Positions 27,603-37,494 of a DNA stretch of 64,000 bases are shown here, piece after piece. Source of the DNA: Acinetobacter genomosp. 15BJ (lineage in GTDB: Bacteria > Pseudomonadota > Gammaproteobacteria > Pseudomonadales > Moraxellaceae); NCBI RefSeq assembly GCF_000400715.1, contig NZ_KE007346.1, positions 364,535-428,534 of the forward strand, read 5' to 3'. The first letter of the stretch is position 1, and each line of letters begins with the position of its first letter. The notes below the pieces were generated by a model. The model was not told the origin of the DNA. It did no database searches and saw only the letters and a program-made list of their open reading frames with translations. A program made the position numbers and the translations under genes.

Positions 27603-29216
27603 TTAGGATTTATGTTTCCAATAGGGCCAATTGATCTCTGGGATAAATTGGTAGTTTTTATCTTGCCAATAAGACTGTCCAAGTGATGATTTATCTTTCA
27701 GTCCCATAATGTGCATCAGGTTATTATCAAGTTCGGCGGTATTGATGGTTCTGTCTTTGTTGACACCAGTGGCGAGCATTTTATCTGCCCACATGATCAC
27801 AGGAACCTGATAGCCTGCTTTAGTATTGGGACTATGTCCAGCATAGTCAATCTCATGTCCCACTTCATTGCCATGATCTGACACAACGGTGAATGATCTA
27901 AAATCCGGGATTGTATCGGCTCTCAACGTATCTAAAAATTGAGCCAATAGAGAGTCTTCGTATAGCACGGCATTGTCATAATCATTACGCAAGGAACGAA
28001 TCCAAGGGTCAATATCTCGATTCTTCAGTTCAGTCTCTACGGTATCATTACTTTCACTACTGAATTTATTGAAGGCAGCAGAATAGCGCTCTTTATAATT
28101 CGGATGTACACCAATCAGATGAAGAATAATTAACTTTTTCGGATCTGGGTCAGCCAGTGCTTGTTGGTAATCAGGCAGTAAACTTTCATCTAAAGAGGTG
28201 CTGCTCCGTCCGGAGCGGGTGTTTTTATACACTGCTTTATCGGCATAGGAGCCAAATAAAGAAGACAAATAAGTATCATCCTGATTACTGAGCCAGTAAA
28301 TCTTATAACCTGCAGCACGTGCGTAAGCCAGCACACTCTCAGGCGAATATGTATCATGTTCAGGTGCAGGACTTTCAGTCAACAAGACTCGTAATGCATT
28401 AATTGTAGATGGTGACGGTGAGAAGGCATTACAGAAGACTTTGATGTCAGCCAGTCGTTTGGCTAATTCAGGCGTGGTATCGCGTGCATAACCACAAACC
28501 CCCAGATTCAAACTGGTGAGACTTTCAGAAAGTACCAGTACATGGGTTTGTTTACCTGCTGCTTGTTGGGTCAGTGAGAGATTTTGTTTAGCACTGACAT
28601 CCCATTGCTGATGGACATCTTTATGTTGCTTAATTCTATTTTGGAAATCTTCAATTTTAGCCTCAAACTCAGTCCAAAAAATAATGGGGTGGACTTTTCG
28701 TGAAGGTTTCATCAAATAGCTGGTCACGGTCAATAACATCAATAAAATAATGCAACTGCGATAAATGCGACTGTGCCAGAGTTGACTAAAATGGGCAGGC
28801 TTAACCAGTTTAAATACAGAAAAACTATAGATAGTCAACACACTGAGTAAAGCAAAAATTACCGCAGCAATCGTGACCAGATGCAGTTGTAAGAATCCCC
28901 AAATTTCTTGTTGGTTGGTATTGGCTATCGCTTCAATAACAAAATAGGCTTCATTATCACTATTAAATAAAAACCAAGTACTTGAACGTAGCAAGGCATC
29001 TAACCAAGCAATAAACCACCAAGCAACGGTCAGGACATACCAATATGTTTTCTGACGTGTAATTGCCAAATAGACAAATAATACGCCAGGGAGAGATAAA
29101 AAGCCGAGCCTTAAACCATCAGATAAGTTACCTGCAGCAATGAGCAAGCCACCGGTGATCAATGCGGGCAGCAAAATCAGCAGCAAGATATTCAAGTTTT
29201 TTAAGCTGGCCTTCAT
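27603..29216 (-). CDS. Phosphoethanolamine transferase (EptA/CptA-like, alkaline phosphatase superfamily)
   Basis: 537 residues. Five N-terminal membrane helices (to about residue 170) precede a periplasmic sulfatase-fold domain. The nucleophile motif reads VLSESLTSLNLGVCGYARDTTPE, cut to SESLTSLNLG; here the Ser after Glu231 takes the place of the EptA Thr, as in CptA/EptC. SDHGNEVGHE holds the later metal-binding Asp/His. By family it transfers phosphoethanolamine to lipid A or core sugars, which affects cationic-peptide binding, but the acceptor cannot be told from sequence. No two-component genes lie adjacent, unlike pmrCAB. Confidence 0.87.
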   Translation of the reverse strand: MKASLKNLNILLLILLPALITGGLLIAAGNLSDGLRLGFLSLPGVLFVYLAITRQKTYWYVLTVAWWFIAWLDALLRSSTWFLFNSDNEAYFVIEAIANTNQQEIWGFLQLHLVTIAAVIFALLSVLTIYSFSVFKLVKPAHFSQLWHSRIYRSCIILLMLLTVTSYLMKPSRKVHPIIFWTEFEAKIEDFQNRIKQHKDVHQQWDVSAKQNLSLTQQAAGKQTHVLVLSESLTSLNLGVCGYARDTTPELAKRLADIKVFCNAFSPSPSTINALRVLLTESPAPEHDTYSPESVLAYARAAGYKIYWLSNQDDTYLSSLFGSYADKAVYKNTRSGRSSTSLDESLLPDYQQALADPDPKKLIILHLIGVHPNYKERYSAAFNKFSSESNDTVETELKNRDIDPWIRSLRNDYDNAVLYEDSLLAQFLDTLRADTIPDFRSFTVVSDHGNEVGHEIDYAGHSPNTKAGYQVPVIMWADKMLATGVNKDRTINTAELDNNLMHIMGLKDKSSLGQSYWQDKNYQFIPEINWPYWKHKS

Positions 29217-29546
29217 ATATGCCTAGTACTGTGGGGGAGAGAAGTTAAGCGGCTAATATCGGTTTAACGGGGGAATGTGTCAATTCTAAATTAAGAAGTA
29301 TTTGATTGCACAGTAAATTAAATTAATTAGCACAGCTAAACTGTTAAATTAGTGCAAAGGTTGTGCATGAAGTTATGCAGAAGTGTCTCAAAATCCATTA
29401 TTTCTCCTCAATTTCTGCTTTTTGAAATGATATGTTAATAGGGATGGTGTTTGCCTGAAAGCTCGGTAATGATCATAGTTTGAACGTACTCGTATTCTCT
29501 CTATCTTTTTGAAAAATTGACTGTTTCTAGAATGGAATAAACAGCC
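29217..29546. other. Intergenic region between phosphoethanolamine transferase and RND gene
   Basis: 330 bases containing the divergent promoters of both genes. No gene, riboswitch or strong hairpin was recognised. A TTGCACAG...AATTAGCAC segment around 29306-29332 is weakly symmetric. No periplasmic adaptor gene for the RND pump lies here. Confidence 0.4.
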
Positions 29547-32500
29547 ATGTTATCTAAGTTTTTTATTCATCGCCCGATCTTTGCTGGTGTACTGGCAATC
29601 ATAGTCATGGCTGTGGGTCTCTTTTCAATTCTAAAGTTACCGGTGGAGCGTTATCCCGATATTGCACCACCACGAATTACTGTTGCGGCAAATTATAGTG
29701 GTGCAGATGCACAAGCAGTTGAAGACAGCGTTACCCAAGTTTTAGAACAACAAATTAAAGGCATTGACCATCTGCTGTATTTCAACTCTAGCAGTGATGC
29801 CAGTGGTAATAGCCGAATCAGTCTATTCTTCGACCAAGGTACAGATCCAGATCAAGCACAAGTTCAGGTACAAAATGCGATTAATGGCGCGATTAACCGC
29901 CTACCCGAAGATGTACAACGACAAGGCGTCAATGTTCGCAAGTCGCTGAGCGATTCGTTTATGGTGATCGGTCTGGGAGATAAATCAGGGCGTTCAACCA
30001 ATTTAGATATTTCAGATTATTTAACCAATAACTTCGAGTTAAATCTCAGTCGAATCGAAGGCATTGGCGAGGTCAGCGTATTCGGATCGCAATATGCCAT
30101 GCGTATTTGGCTCGATCCACAACGCCTAGAACGTTACCAATTACAAGTGAGTGATGTGCGCTCTGCCTTGGAAAACCAGAATGCACAGGTAGCAGCAGGT
30201 GCGATTGGTGATTTACCTGCCGCTCAAGATCAATATTTAAATGCCAAAGTCACATCGGGTTCTTTATTACGGACACCTGAACAGTTTGAAAATATCATTG
30301 TCAAAGCCAATACAGATGGCAGCTTTGTTTACTTAAAAGATGTCGCTCGTGTTGAAGTTGGTGCAGAGAATTATCAGGTCTTTAACCGTTTAAATGGCTA
30401 TCCCGCATCAGGGCTTTCACTGTCCTTGACGGTTGGAGCCAATGTGATGCAAGTTGCCGATGCAGTGTATAAGGAAGTGGCACGCTTAGAAAAAGCCCTA
30501 CCTGAAGGTTATTTTGTGGTCTATCCACGAGATGACACACCTTTCGTAAAAGAATCCATGTCGCAAGTGGTGTCAACCTTGATCGAAGCCATTGGACTGG
30601 TGGTCTTGGTGATGTTTATCTTCCTGCAAAACTGGCGGGCTACCTTAATTCCCGCAGTCACCGTTCCCGTGGTGATTCTCGGAACCTTCGCAGTTTTAGC
30701 GGTTTTAGGGATGAGCATCAATACATTGACTTTGTTTGCGATGGTGTTGGCGATTGGTTTGTTGGTCGATGATGCGATTGTGGTGGTGGAGAACGTTGAG
30801 CGGCTTATGCATGAACAGCAACTCAGTGCCAAGGAAGCCTCAATTCAGTCCATGCATGAGATTAGTGGTGCCTTAGTTGGGATTACGTTGGTTCTCACTG
30901 CCGTGTTTATTCCAATGTCTTTCTTTAGTGGTGCAACAGGCATCATTTATCGGCAGTTCTCGATCACGCTTGTGGTCGCAATGGGGCTTTCATTAATGGT
31001 GGCATTGATTTTAACTCCTGCTCTCTGTGCCATTCTATTGAAGCCTCAACAGAAACAGGCACGTTGGGCAATCAAGTTCAATCAGGGCTTGGACTATATT
31101 AAAACGCGTTATCTCAATGTTTCCCAAAAAGTCATTAACTTAAAAACCATTTCATTGCTCGGCATTGTATTGTTGATTGCCAGTTTTATTTGGGTCTATC
31201 GTGATCTACCAACCAGTTTTCTACCACAAGAAGACCAAGGCTTGTTAGGGGTGCAATTCCGTTTACCTGAAGGGACACCGATGAGCAAGACCGAAGAGGT
31301 CGGAAAACAAATTTCAGATTATTTCCTTGAACATGAAAAGGCCAACCTGAATGGCGTGATGGTGATTCATGGACGTAACTTTTCAGGAACAGGGCAGAAT
31401 CTGGGGCAGGCTTTTGTTTCATTAAAACATTGGAATGATCGCAAAGGCACAGAAAATAGCGCACAGCAGATTCGTGCGCGTGCAATGAAGTATTTCTCCC
31501 AAAATAATCAAGCGCGTATTATGGTACTGATGCCTTCGGTGATTCGTGGACTGGGGAACTCTGACAAAATGGAGTTTTGGTTACAGGACACCAAAGGCTT
31601 AGGTCGAGAAAGTTTATTGAACTCTTTCCGAAGTTTGCAACAACAAGGCAATGCACTGCCTTCGGTCGAAAACCTTGATAAAAAAGGCAATGATGATCAG
31701 GCCGTATTGAATATCAAGATTGATCATAAAGCTGCGATGATTCATGGTCTTAATGTCAGTGAAATTAACCGCACTCTCTCGACAGCGTGGAGTGGTAGCT
31801 ATATCAATGACTTTATTGATCGTGGGCGTATTAAGCGTGTTTATTTACAAGGTGATGCACCTTATCGTTCTAAGCCAGAAGATCTGAATTATTGGTATGT
31901 CAAAAATGCCAATGGGCAGATGGTACCCTTCTCGCAATTTAGTCAGATTGCTTGGCAAGGTGCACCACCGATGTTGGAACGCTTTATGGGCTATCCTGCC
32001 ATCAGCTTAGAAGCAGATGCAGCTAATGGCTTTAGTAGTGGGCAGGGGATGCAGGCCATTCGTGGTCTGGTGGATCAAATGCCTGACGTCGGTTTGGAAT
32101 GGAGTGGATTGTCTTATCAAGAACAGGAATCCAGTAATCAGGCGATTTGGTTATATTTGGTGTCTGTTGCCTTTATTTTCCTTTGTCTTGCCGCACTTTA
32201 TGAAAGCTGGTCAATTCCTTCAGTGGTCATGGCGGCGATTCCACTTGGGATTGGTGGTACGATTCTATTTAGTTATTGGTTTGGTTTCGCCAACGATATT
32301 TATTTCCAGATTGCGCTGCTGACCACCATTGGTCTGTCTTGTAAAAATGCGATTTTGATGGTTGAGTTTGCAGCAAGTTTGCAGCAGCAAGGTCGAACAG
32401 CATTAGAGGCCGCATTACATGCAGCTGGGCTTCGCCTCAGACCAATTTTAATGACTTCAATTGCATTTGGTGCAGGCGTGATTCCATTGATGTTCTCCAG

Positions 32501-32654
32501 TGGTGCGGGCGCATTGAGCCGACAAGCGATTGGCTATAGTGTGTTTGGTGGAGTCGTGTTTGGTACGATCCTTGTGCTGATCTTTATTCCATTTATGTAT
32601 GTACTGGTCAGAACGTTGTTTAAGCCTAAAGATAACGTTGAGTTGGCTAAATAA
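29547..32654 (+). CDS. RND-family efflux permease (HAE1 type), without adjacent adaptor gene
   Basis: 1035 residues, the AcrB/MexB class length. It begins with the classic FFIHRPIFAGVLAIIVMAVG (first TM) and PVERYPDIAPP. Family motifs: GLLVDDAIVVVENVERL with the paired Asp residues of TM4 (proton relay), TPALCAILLKP, and the C-terminal half TTIGLSCKNAILMVEFA with the TM10 Lys. It should export drugs or other amphiphiles in a tripartite pump, but no membrane-fusion or outer-membrane factor flanks it, so partners must be encoded elsewhere. Confidence 0.95.
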   Translation: MLSKFFIHRPIFAGVLAIIVMAVGLFSILKLPVERYPDIAPPRITVAANYSGADAQAVEDSVTQVLEQQIKGIDHLLYFNSSSDASGNSRISLFFDQGTDPDQAQVQVQNAINGAINRLPEDVQRQGVNVRKSLSDSFMVIGLGDKSGRSTNLDISDYLTNNFELNLSRIEGIGEVSVFGSQYAMRIWLDPQRLERYQLQVSDVRSALENQNAQVAAGAIGDLPAAQDQYLNAKVTSGSLLRTPEQFENIIVKANTDGSFVYLKDVARVEVGAENYQVFNRLNGYPASGLSLSLTVGANVMQVADAVYKEVARLEKALPEGYFVVYPRDDTPFVKESMSQVVSTLIEAIGLVVLVMFIFLQNWRATLIPAVTVPVVILGTFAVLAVLGMSINTLTLFAMVLAIGLLVDDAIVVVENVERLMHEQQLSAKEASIQSMHEISGALVGITLVLTAVFIPMSFFSGATGIIYRQFSITLVVAMGLSLMVALILTPALCAILLKPQQKQARWAIKFNQGLDYIKTRYLNVSQKVINLKTISLLGIVLLIASFIWVYRDLPTSFLPQEDQGLLGVQFRLPEGTPMSKTEEVGKQISDYFLEHEKANLNGVMVIHGRNFSGTGQNLGQAFVSLKHWNDRKGTENSAQQIRARAMKYFSQNNQARIMVLMPSVIRGLGNSDKMEFWLQDTKGLGRESLLNSFRSLQQQGNALPSVENLDKKGNDDQAVLNIKIDHKAAMIHGLNVSEINRTLSTAWSGSYINDFIDRGRIKRVYLQGDAPYRSKPEDLNYWYVKNANGQMVPFSQFSQIAWQGAPPMLERFMGYPAISLEADAANGFSSGQGMQAIRGLVDQMPDVGLEWSGLSYQEQESSNQAIWLYLVSVAFIFLCLAALYESWSIPSVVMAAIPLGIGGTILFSYWFGFANDIYFQIALLTTIGLSCKNAILMVEFAASLQQQGRTALEAALHAAGLRLRPILMTSIAFGAGVIPLMFSSGAGALSRQAIGYSVFGGVVFGTILVLIFIPFMYVLVRTLFKPKDNVELAK

Positions 32655-32680
32655 GAACACTATAAATTAGTGGCAGACAT

Positions 32681-32725
32681 GAATAATTCGTTCCTCCAAT
32701 AAGGGTTCGAATTGTTCATTTTTGT
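32681..32725 (+). terminator. Probable terminator of RND gene
   Basis: GAATAATTCG (32681-32690) pairs with CGAATTGTTC (32708-32717), including one G-U, followed by a T-rich stretch. Confidence 0.6.
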
Positions 32726-32945
32726 TGTCTAAGTTGAGAATATAAAAAAATATTTGTAGTATTGCCGTGCCGTATAAGCGGCCTAATGAGGTTTGATTCC
32801 CTAAATGGACACGCAGAGTTGTAGTTTATTTCTAATTACACATTTTTATATTAATCAGAATCTGAATGAAGTTTTCTATTCGATCGTAAAATAATACGCC
32901 GCGTTTAGTCCTTCATTGCAGATACTTTGTAGTGAAGAGGCGATT

Positions 32946-34283
32946 ATGAGCTACAACAACTTTTTATATTTATTAAGCGACGCACTTAAAAATAATCATA
33001 TTGAACTGGCACTTGCATCAGTTGAAACATTTCAAGCAGTCGATATTGCAGATGTTTTGACACAGCTTTCGGCTGAACAAAGTCAATTGTTGCTCACGCA
33101 TTTACCTGATCGTGCCTATGTATTTTCATATCTTCCACCCAATGAACAAGTCAAACTCGCCCAAGCGATGCCCAGAAATGTTCTGGCAGAGATTATTGGG
33201 GAAATGTCATCGGATAAACGTGCTGACGTGTTTAAGTGTTTAGATGAAGAACAACAAAATGCGCTATTACCAGCTTTAGCACAGGCGGAGAGAGAAGATA
33301 TCCGTCAACTGTCCTCCTATTTAGAGGGAACAGCAGGGGCAATCATGAGCTCGGAATATGCGACCTTAAAACCGAATATGGCGGTCAATGATGCAATTAA
33401 AATGTTGCGTCTTGAAGCACCAGATACCGAAATGATCTATTTTGCTTATGTGTTGGATGAAGCGCGTAAAATTCTGGGCGTATTGTCTTTAAAACAGCTG
33501 ATTCTTGCGCCTGAAGAGCAAAACATTAATGAGTTGATGGAGACCAATGTCTTAACCGCGTATGTGGATACCGACCAAGATGAAGTGGCAAAAACCATTG
33601 CCCGTTATGACTTGCTTGCATTGCCGATTATTGATCATCAACGGATGATGGTCGGGATCGTCACCTACGATGATGCGATGGATGTGGCCAGCGAAGAGGC
33701 AACCGAAGACTTCTTAAAAGTCGGTGCGGTCAATGCATCTTCTAAGCTCAGTATTAAATCGGCGCCGATTCTGCAACTCTATCAGAAACGGGTATTTTGG
33801 TTGGTCTTTCTAGTGTTCGGTAGTTTACTGTCGGGTATTGGTATTGCTCACTATGAAGATGTGATTGCGAAAAATCTGGTATTGGTGTTCTTTTTGCCCT
33901 TATTGGTGGGTAGTGGCGGGAATGCTGGTTCGCAATCTTCAACCTTGATGGTGCGTGCCTTAGCCACAGGCGACGTGCAATTCAAAGACTGGTTTCACCT
34001 ATTAGGGCGAGAAAGCTTAGTGGCTTTATGCTTAGGTGGAACTATGGCAGTTGCGGTGTCATTGCTGGGCTATTTCCGTGGCGATGAGATGGTGGCCTTG
34101 GTACTGGCCTTGAGTATGATGGGCATTGTACTGATGGGTTGTCTGATTGGTATGAGCTTGCCGTTTATCTTAAATAAGGCTGGACTTGACCCTGCCAGTG
34201 CTTCTGCGCCATTGGTCACCTCGATCTGTGATGCGACAGGGGTATTGGTGTATTTATTCATCGCGTCGATGATTTTATTCTGA
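32946..34283 (+). CDS. mgtE: Magnesium transporter MgtE
   Basis: 445 residues from ATG 32946, with AGAGG eight bases upstream; an ATG at 32916 is in frame but unneeded. Layout: N-terminal superhelical MgtE_N domain (FSYLPPNEQVKLAQAMP), a pair of CBS domains (about 130-250) that sense Mg2+, and a C-terminal five-helix channel with LVFFLPLLVGSGGNAGSQSS, the conserved GNxGxQ pore signature. It imports Mg2+ along the membrane potential. The roughly 290-base region upstream held no recognised Mg riboswitch. Confidence 0.97.
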   Translation: MSYNNFLYLLSDALKNNHIELALASVETFQAVDIADVLTQLSAEQSQLLLTHLPDRAYVFSYLPPNEQVKLAQAMPRNVLAEIIGEMSSDKRADVFKCLDEEQQNALLPALAQAEREDIRQLSSYLEGTAGAIMSSEYATLKPNMAVNDAIKMLRLEAPDTEMIYFAYVLDEARKILGVLSLKQLILAPEEQNINELMETNVLTAYVDTDQDEVAKTIARYDLLALPIIDHQRMMVGIVTYDDAMDVASEEATEDFLKVGAVNASSKLSIKSAPILQLYQKRVFWLVFLVFGSLLSGIGIAHYEDVIAKNLVLVFFLPLLVGSGGNAGSQSSTLMVRALATGDVQFKDWFHLLGRESLVALCLGGTMAVAVSLLGYFRGDEMVALVLALSMMGIVLMGCLIGMSLPFILNKAGLDPASASAPLVTSICDATGVLVYLFIASMILF

Positions 34284-34361
34284 TTGGTAATAATAATTGT
34301 ACCGACAAAATGGAAAATCTGCTTTATTCTCAAGCATAAACATGGTTTTTAGGTTGCGTGA

Positions 34362-34955
34362 ATGACGGCTCCAACAGAACAAAAAAAATTAACTCAACAG
34401 CAAGCGATTGCTGTCGAACGGGATTTAGCAAAATTTGCCAATACCATGGACAGTTTGGTTCGGATTCCTTTCACCAAACAAGGTGTCGGAGCCGATGCTG
34501 CACTGAGCACCATTCCTTTTGCAGGTGATATCGCAGGTTTTATTTTAACGCTGTATGCGTTTAAAAAGGCGAGGGAGGTCGGTGTACCACAACATAAACT
34601 GAAAGGTGTGGTCAAACTGGCAATTATGGATATGTTGGTCGGTTTTGTACCGATTGTTGGCACATTATTTGACGTATTTATTCGTCCGAGTCGCAAGACG
34701 CTTGAAATTGTACATGAGCATATCCGTGAGGAATATCAAGTGCACAGTGATATTCATGTGGTCCATCCATTCTTACATGAATCGCTAGAGCAGAAGCAAA
34801 AGACCTCGGTGTTTTGGCGTAATCCGATCGTGAGTTGGATTTGGTTGCGTATCCCAGATTTACTTGGAATTGCAGTACTGCTTTTACTCGTTGTGGCACT
34901 GTGGGCAGGTTTGAGTTTTCTGTGGCAGTTTTATCAATCTTTCCAAGCACACTAG
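34362..34955 (+). CDS. DUF4112 domain membrane protein
   Basis: 197 residues. The DUF4112 core is visible: DSLVRIPFTKQGVGADAALS, IPFAGDIAGFILTLY and MDMLVGFVPIVGTLFDVFIR. Two membrane-embedded hairpins and a C-terminal transmembrane helix (LLGIAVLLLLVVALWAG). Function unknown. It follows mgtE by 78 bases on the same strand, possibly cotranscribed. Confidence 0.88.
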   Translation: MTAPTEQKKLTQQQAIAVERDLAKFANTMDSLVRIPFTKQGVGADAALSTIPFAGDIAGFILTLYAFKKAREVGVPQHKLKGVVKLAIMDMLVGFVPIVGTLFDVFIRPSRKTLEIVHEHIREEYQVHSDIHVVHPFLHESLEQKQKTSVFWRNPIVSWIWLRIPDLLGIAVLLLLVVALWAGLSFLWQFYQSFQAH

Positions 34956-34969
34956 ATTCTTAAGCAAAA

Positions 34970-34996
34970 ATAAAGCCTCCGTGATGGAGGCTTTAT
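34970..34996. terminator. Terminator between DUF4112 and htpX
   Basis: Perfect 11-bp stem ATAAAGCCTCC / GGAGGCTTTAT with GTGAT loop between convergent genes. Confidence 0.85.
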
Positions 34997-35013
34997 CGTT
35001 TATCTGATACTGA

Positions 35014-35919
35014 TTATTGAACATTTAATTGCTGTAATGCAGCAACACGTTGTTCAATGGTTGGGTGAGTTTGGAATAAAGCAGCTAAGCTAAAGCCTTG
35101 TTCCTTACCTTCCGCAATCGCAAATGCTTTCATTTCTTTCGGCATTTGATCTGGCATTTCTGATTCTGCTTGTAAACGAAGTAGAGCAGAGATCATCGCT
35201 TGTTTACCTGCTAAACGTGCGCCGGCTTCATCTGCGCGATATTCACGTTGACGAGAGAACCACATCACGATGGCAGAGGCCATAATACCGAATACGATGT
35301 CGAGTACGATCGTAATGGCAAAATAAGCAAGACCAGGTGCTTCACCTTCTTCACGACCAAATACATTACGGTCGATGAAATCACCAGCAATACGTGCAAA
35401 GAACATGACAAAGGCGTTAACTACACCTTGAATCAGCGCAAGGGTCACCATGTCACCGTTTGCAACGTGACCGATTTCGTGCGCGAGTACTGCACGCAGT
35501 TCATCTTTGTTCATACGCTCTAATAGCCCTGTTGAAACAGCTACTAATGCGTCATTTTTATTCCAACCTGTCGCAAATGCATTGGATTGGTAAGAAGGGA
35601 AAATACCCACTTCAGGCATGTTAATACCTGCACGTTGAGATAATTGCGCCACTTCTTGTAATAACCAAGCTTCTGCTTGACTACGGGGTGCATTTGGGTC
35701 AATTAATTCAGTCCCAGTGGTTTTTTTAGCCATCCACTTCGACATGAACAGGGAAATAATAGAACCCACCATACCAAAGACAAAACAGACGACTAAAAGG
35801 TTGCCTAGATTCAAGCCCCCTGCGCCATGGTAACTACCGACACCGAAGAGTGACAAGATAATGCCAGCTACAACCAGTACCGCGAGGTTGGTTAGCAAGA
35901 ACAAACCAATCCGCATCAT
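35014..35919 (-). CDS. htpX: Membrane zinc protease HtpX
   Basis: 301 residues, within a few of E. coli HtpX. Two N-terminal transmembrane helices, then the M48 motif HEIGH (147-151) within [15 protein letters not shown], then two further helices and the third zinc ligand in [15 protein letters not shown]. It degrades damaged inner-membrane proteins together with FtsH. The N-terminus [15 protein letters not shown] is the family-typical start. Confidence 0.97.
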   Translation of the reverse strand: MMRIGLFLLTNLAVLVVAGIILSLFGVGSYHGAGGLNLGNLLVVCFVFGMVGSIISLFMSKWMAKKTTGTELIDPNAPRSQAEAWLLQEVAQLSQRAGINMPEVGIFPSYQSNAFATGWNKNDALVAVSTGLLERMNKDELRAVLAHEIGHVANGDMVTLALIQGVVNAFVMFFARIAGDFIDRNVFGREEGEAPGLAYFAITIVLDIVFGIMASAIVMWFSRQREYRADEAGARLAGKQAMISALLRLQAESEMPDQMPKEMKAFAIAEGKEQGFSLAALFQTHPTIEQRVAALQQLNVQ

Positions 35920-36136
35920 TGAGAAAACCCTCTTATAGAGAAAAAGTGATCTGATTTATAAATTATAAATCATAGCCCTAATATGCAGGGCGAATTGTAA
36001 AAATTCAAGCAAAAAATAGGCATAGATACATTTAGCCTATAAAACGATGAACTGGCTGATAAACAGTGACTTAAAACAATTTCTGTATGAAAACAATCAG
36101 CTAAAATCACGCTGTGAGAATAGCATTCTTGAATTG

Positions 36137-37000
36137 TTAATCACTCAGACGGATTCGAGCAGATGCAGTGGCATTTGTGGTGGTATATGTACCTGATGGC
36201 GCATCGGTAAAGGTACCATCTGCAAGGGTAATAATTTGACGATTATATTGTTTCGGGGTCGGTGCAACTTCTGCTGCTTCGGTTGATGGTGTAGTGTAAT
36301 TGGCCGATTGTGCAATCACTTGTGTAGTTGAGCTCGATGATGAGCCGATGCTTGATGCATAAAGATTTTGATAACGGCTAGTGACGCGACGGACATAGTC
36401 TTGGGTTTCACGAAATGGAGGAATACCACCATATTTATCGACATTACCTTCACCTGCGTTATATGCGGCGATTGCAAGTTGTGTATTGCCATTAAACCGC
36501 TTCAGTAACCAACTTAAATATTTTGCACCAGCAAAAATGTTTTGTTGTGGGTCATAGGCATTATTCACGTTAAAGCGGCGCGCTGTTGCTGGCATCAGTT
36601 GCATTAAACCTTGCGCTCCTACTGGAGAGCGGGCATTGATATTAAAGCCTGATTCAGTATGCATCACGGCTTTGATTAATCCCTCAGAAATGCCATGTTG
36701 CTGTGCCGCTTGGCGAATCAATGGATCAAATGCATTTTTATTACGACTATAACTCGGAAGCACTGAAGCCTCGCTTGCACCCCAGTTACTATAGCTATGG
36801 ATATTACTGTCTGGATAATAAGTCGCTTTCACCACTTTTAAATGGCTATATTCTGCTTTCTTCTTATTGGTCAGCAACGTTGTACCATTGTTGTCTTTAA
36901 ATTGATAAATCGTCTGCCCAGCATAGCTTGGTGCTACGCCATTAAAAAAACCGATTGTCCCCAAGCAAAGGGTAAAAAAATATGTTGTTTTGTTCATCAT
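36137..37000 (-). CDS. Lytic transglycosylase (SLT family 1) with DUF4124-like N-terminus
   Basis: 287 residues from ATG 37000; GTG 37012 is in frame. A signal peptide ends near SYAGQ. Residues about 30-62 (TIYQFKDNNGTTLLTNKKK) resemble DUF4124. The SLT domain has catalytic Glu (about 116) in MHTESGFNINARSPVGAQGL and the later AYNAGEGNVDKYGGIP. It cleaves peptidoglycan to 1,6-anhydromuropeptides in the periplasm. The C-terminus is a low-complexity Ser/Thr linker with a short ending (LADGTFTDAPSGTY). Confidence 0.92.
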   Translation of the reverse strand: MMNKTTYFFTLCLGTIGFFNGVAPSYAGQTIYQFKDNNGTTLLTNKKKAEYSHLKVVKATYYPDSNIHSYSNWGASEASVLPSYSRNKNAFDPLIRQAAQQHGISEGLIKAVMHTESGFNINARSPVGAQGLMQLMPATARRFNVNNAYDPQQNIFAGAKYLSWLLKRFNGNTQLAIAAYNAGEGNVDKYGGIPPFRETQDYVRRVTSRYQNLYASSIGSSSSSTTQVIAQSANYTTPSTEAAEVAPTPKQYNRQIITLADGTFTDAPSGTYTTTNATASARIRLSD

Positions 37001-37494
37001 TATAATATTCACGAAAGGATGAGCATAAGTTCTTCACAGCAGTGTAACAAAAAAAAGTAAAAAAAGAACTTTCGCTACAATTTTTTTATTTTCGACTGTC
37101 AGACAAAAATCAAGTCATTTTGTTCGAATGTTCAGCAAAAAAAATTAAAAAAAAATTTTAAAAACTAAGTCTTGACTTATGTAAGTCATTGATTTTATTT
37201 TTATAAAATCATTGGTTAAAAAATGATCAATCTAATCAAAAGCCTTATTTTAAGATAAAAAGAGTTTGTCAATAGCGAAGAAATCCACAAATTTATCCAC
37301 AGCTTTTGTGGACAACTGTGGAAAAGTTTGAAATATAAGCAATCCAGCCGAATCTAAATTTTTTTGGTCAGAATTTTACCAGTATGAAACTCAAATATGA
37401 CGATTGGAAGAAATTGAAAAATTCTTTAGATGCGCATTTTTTCGGAATGAGATAAAATCTTGCGGGTATTTTTGTTTATGAGTAAATCACGTCT
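37001..37494. other. AT-rich intergenic region with DnaA-box-like cluster and palindromes
   Basis: Nearly 500 bases without a gene. It contains the inverted repeat TGACTTA-TG-TAAGTCA (37173-37188), a hairpin GATTTTAT-TTTT-ATAAAATC (37191-37210), and a group of DnaA-box-like 9-mers: perfect TTATCCACA (37293-37301), then TGTGGACAA (37307-37315) and TGTGGAAAA (37317-37325) in the opposite orientation. Promoters for the transglycosylase and ttcA must also lie here. Confidence 0.7.

Noticed and set aside
32655-32945. Possible magnesium-sensing riboswitch upstream of mgtE
   Set aside because: No match to the M-box core that I know; only a small GCCG/CGGC hairpin near 32768-32782 is present.
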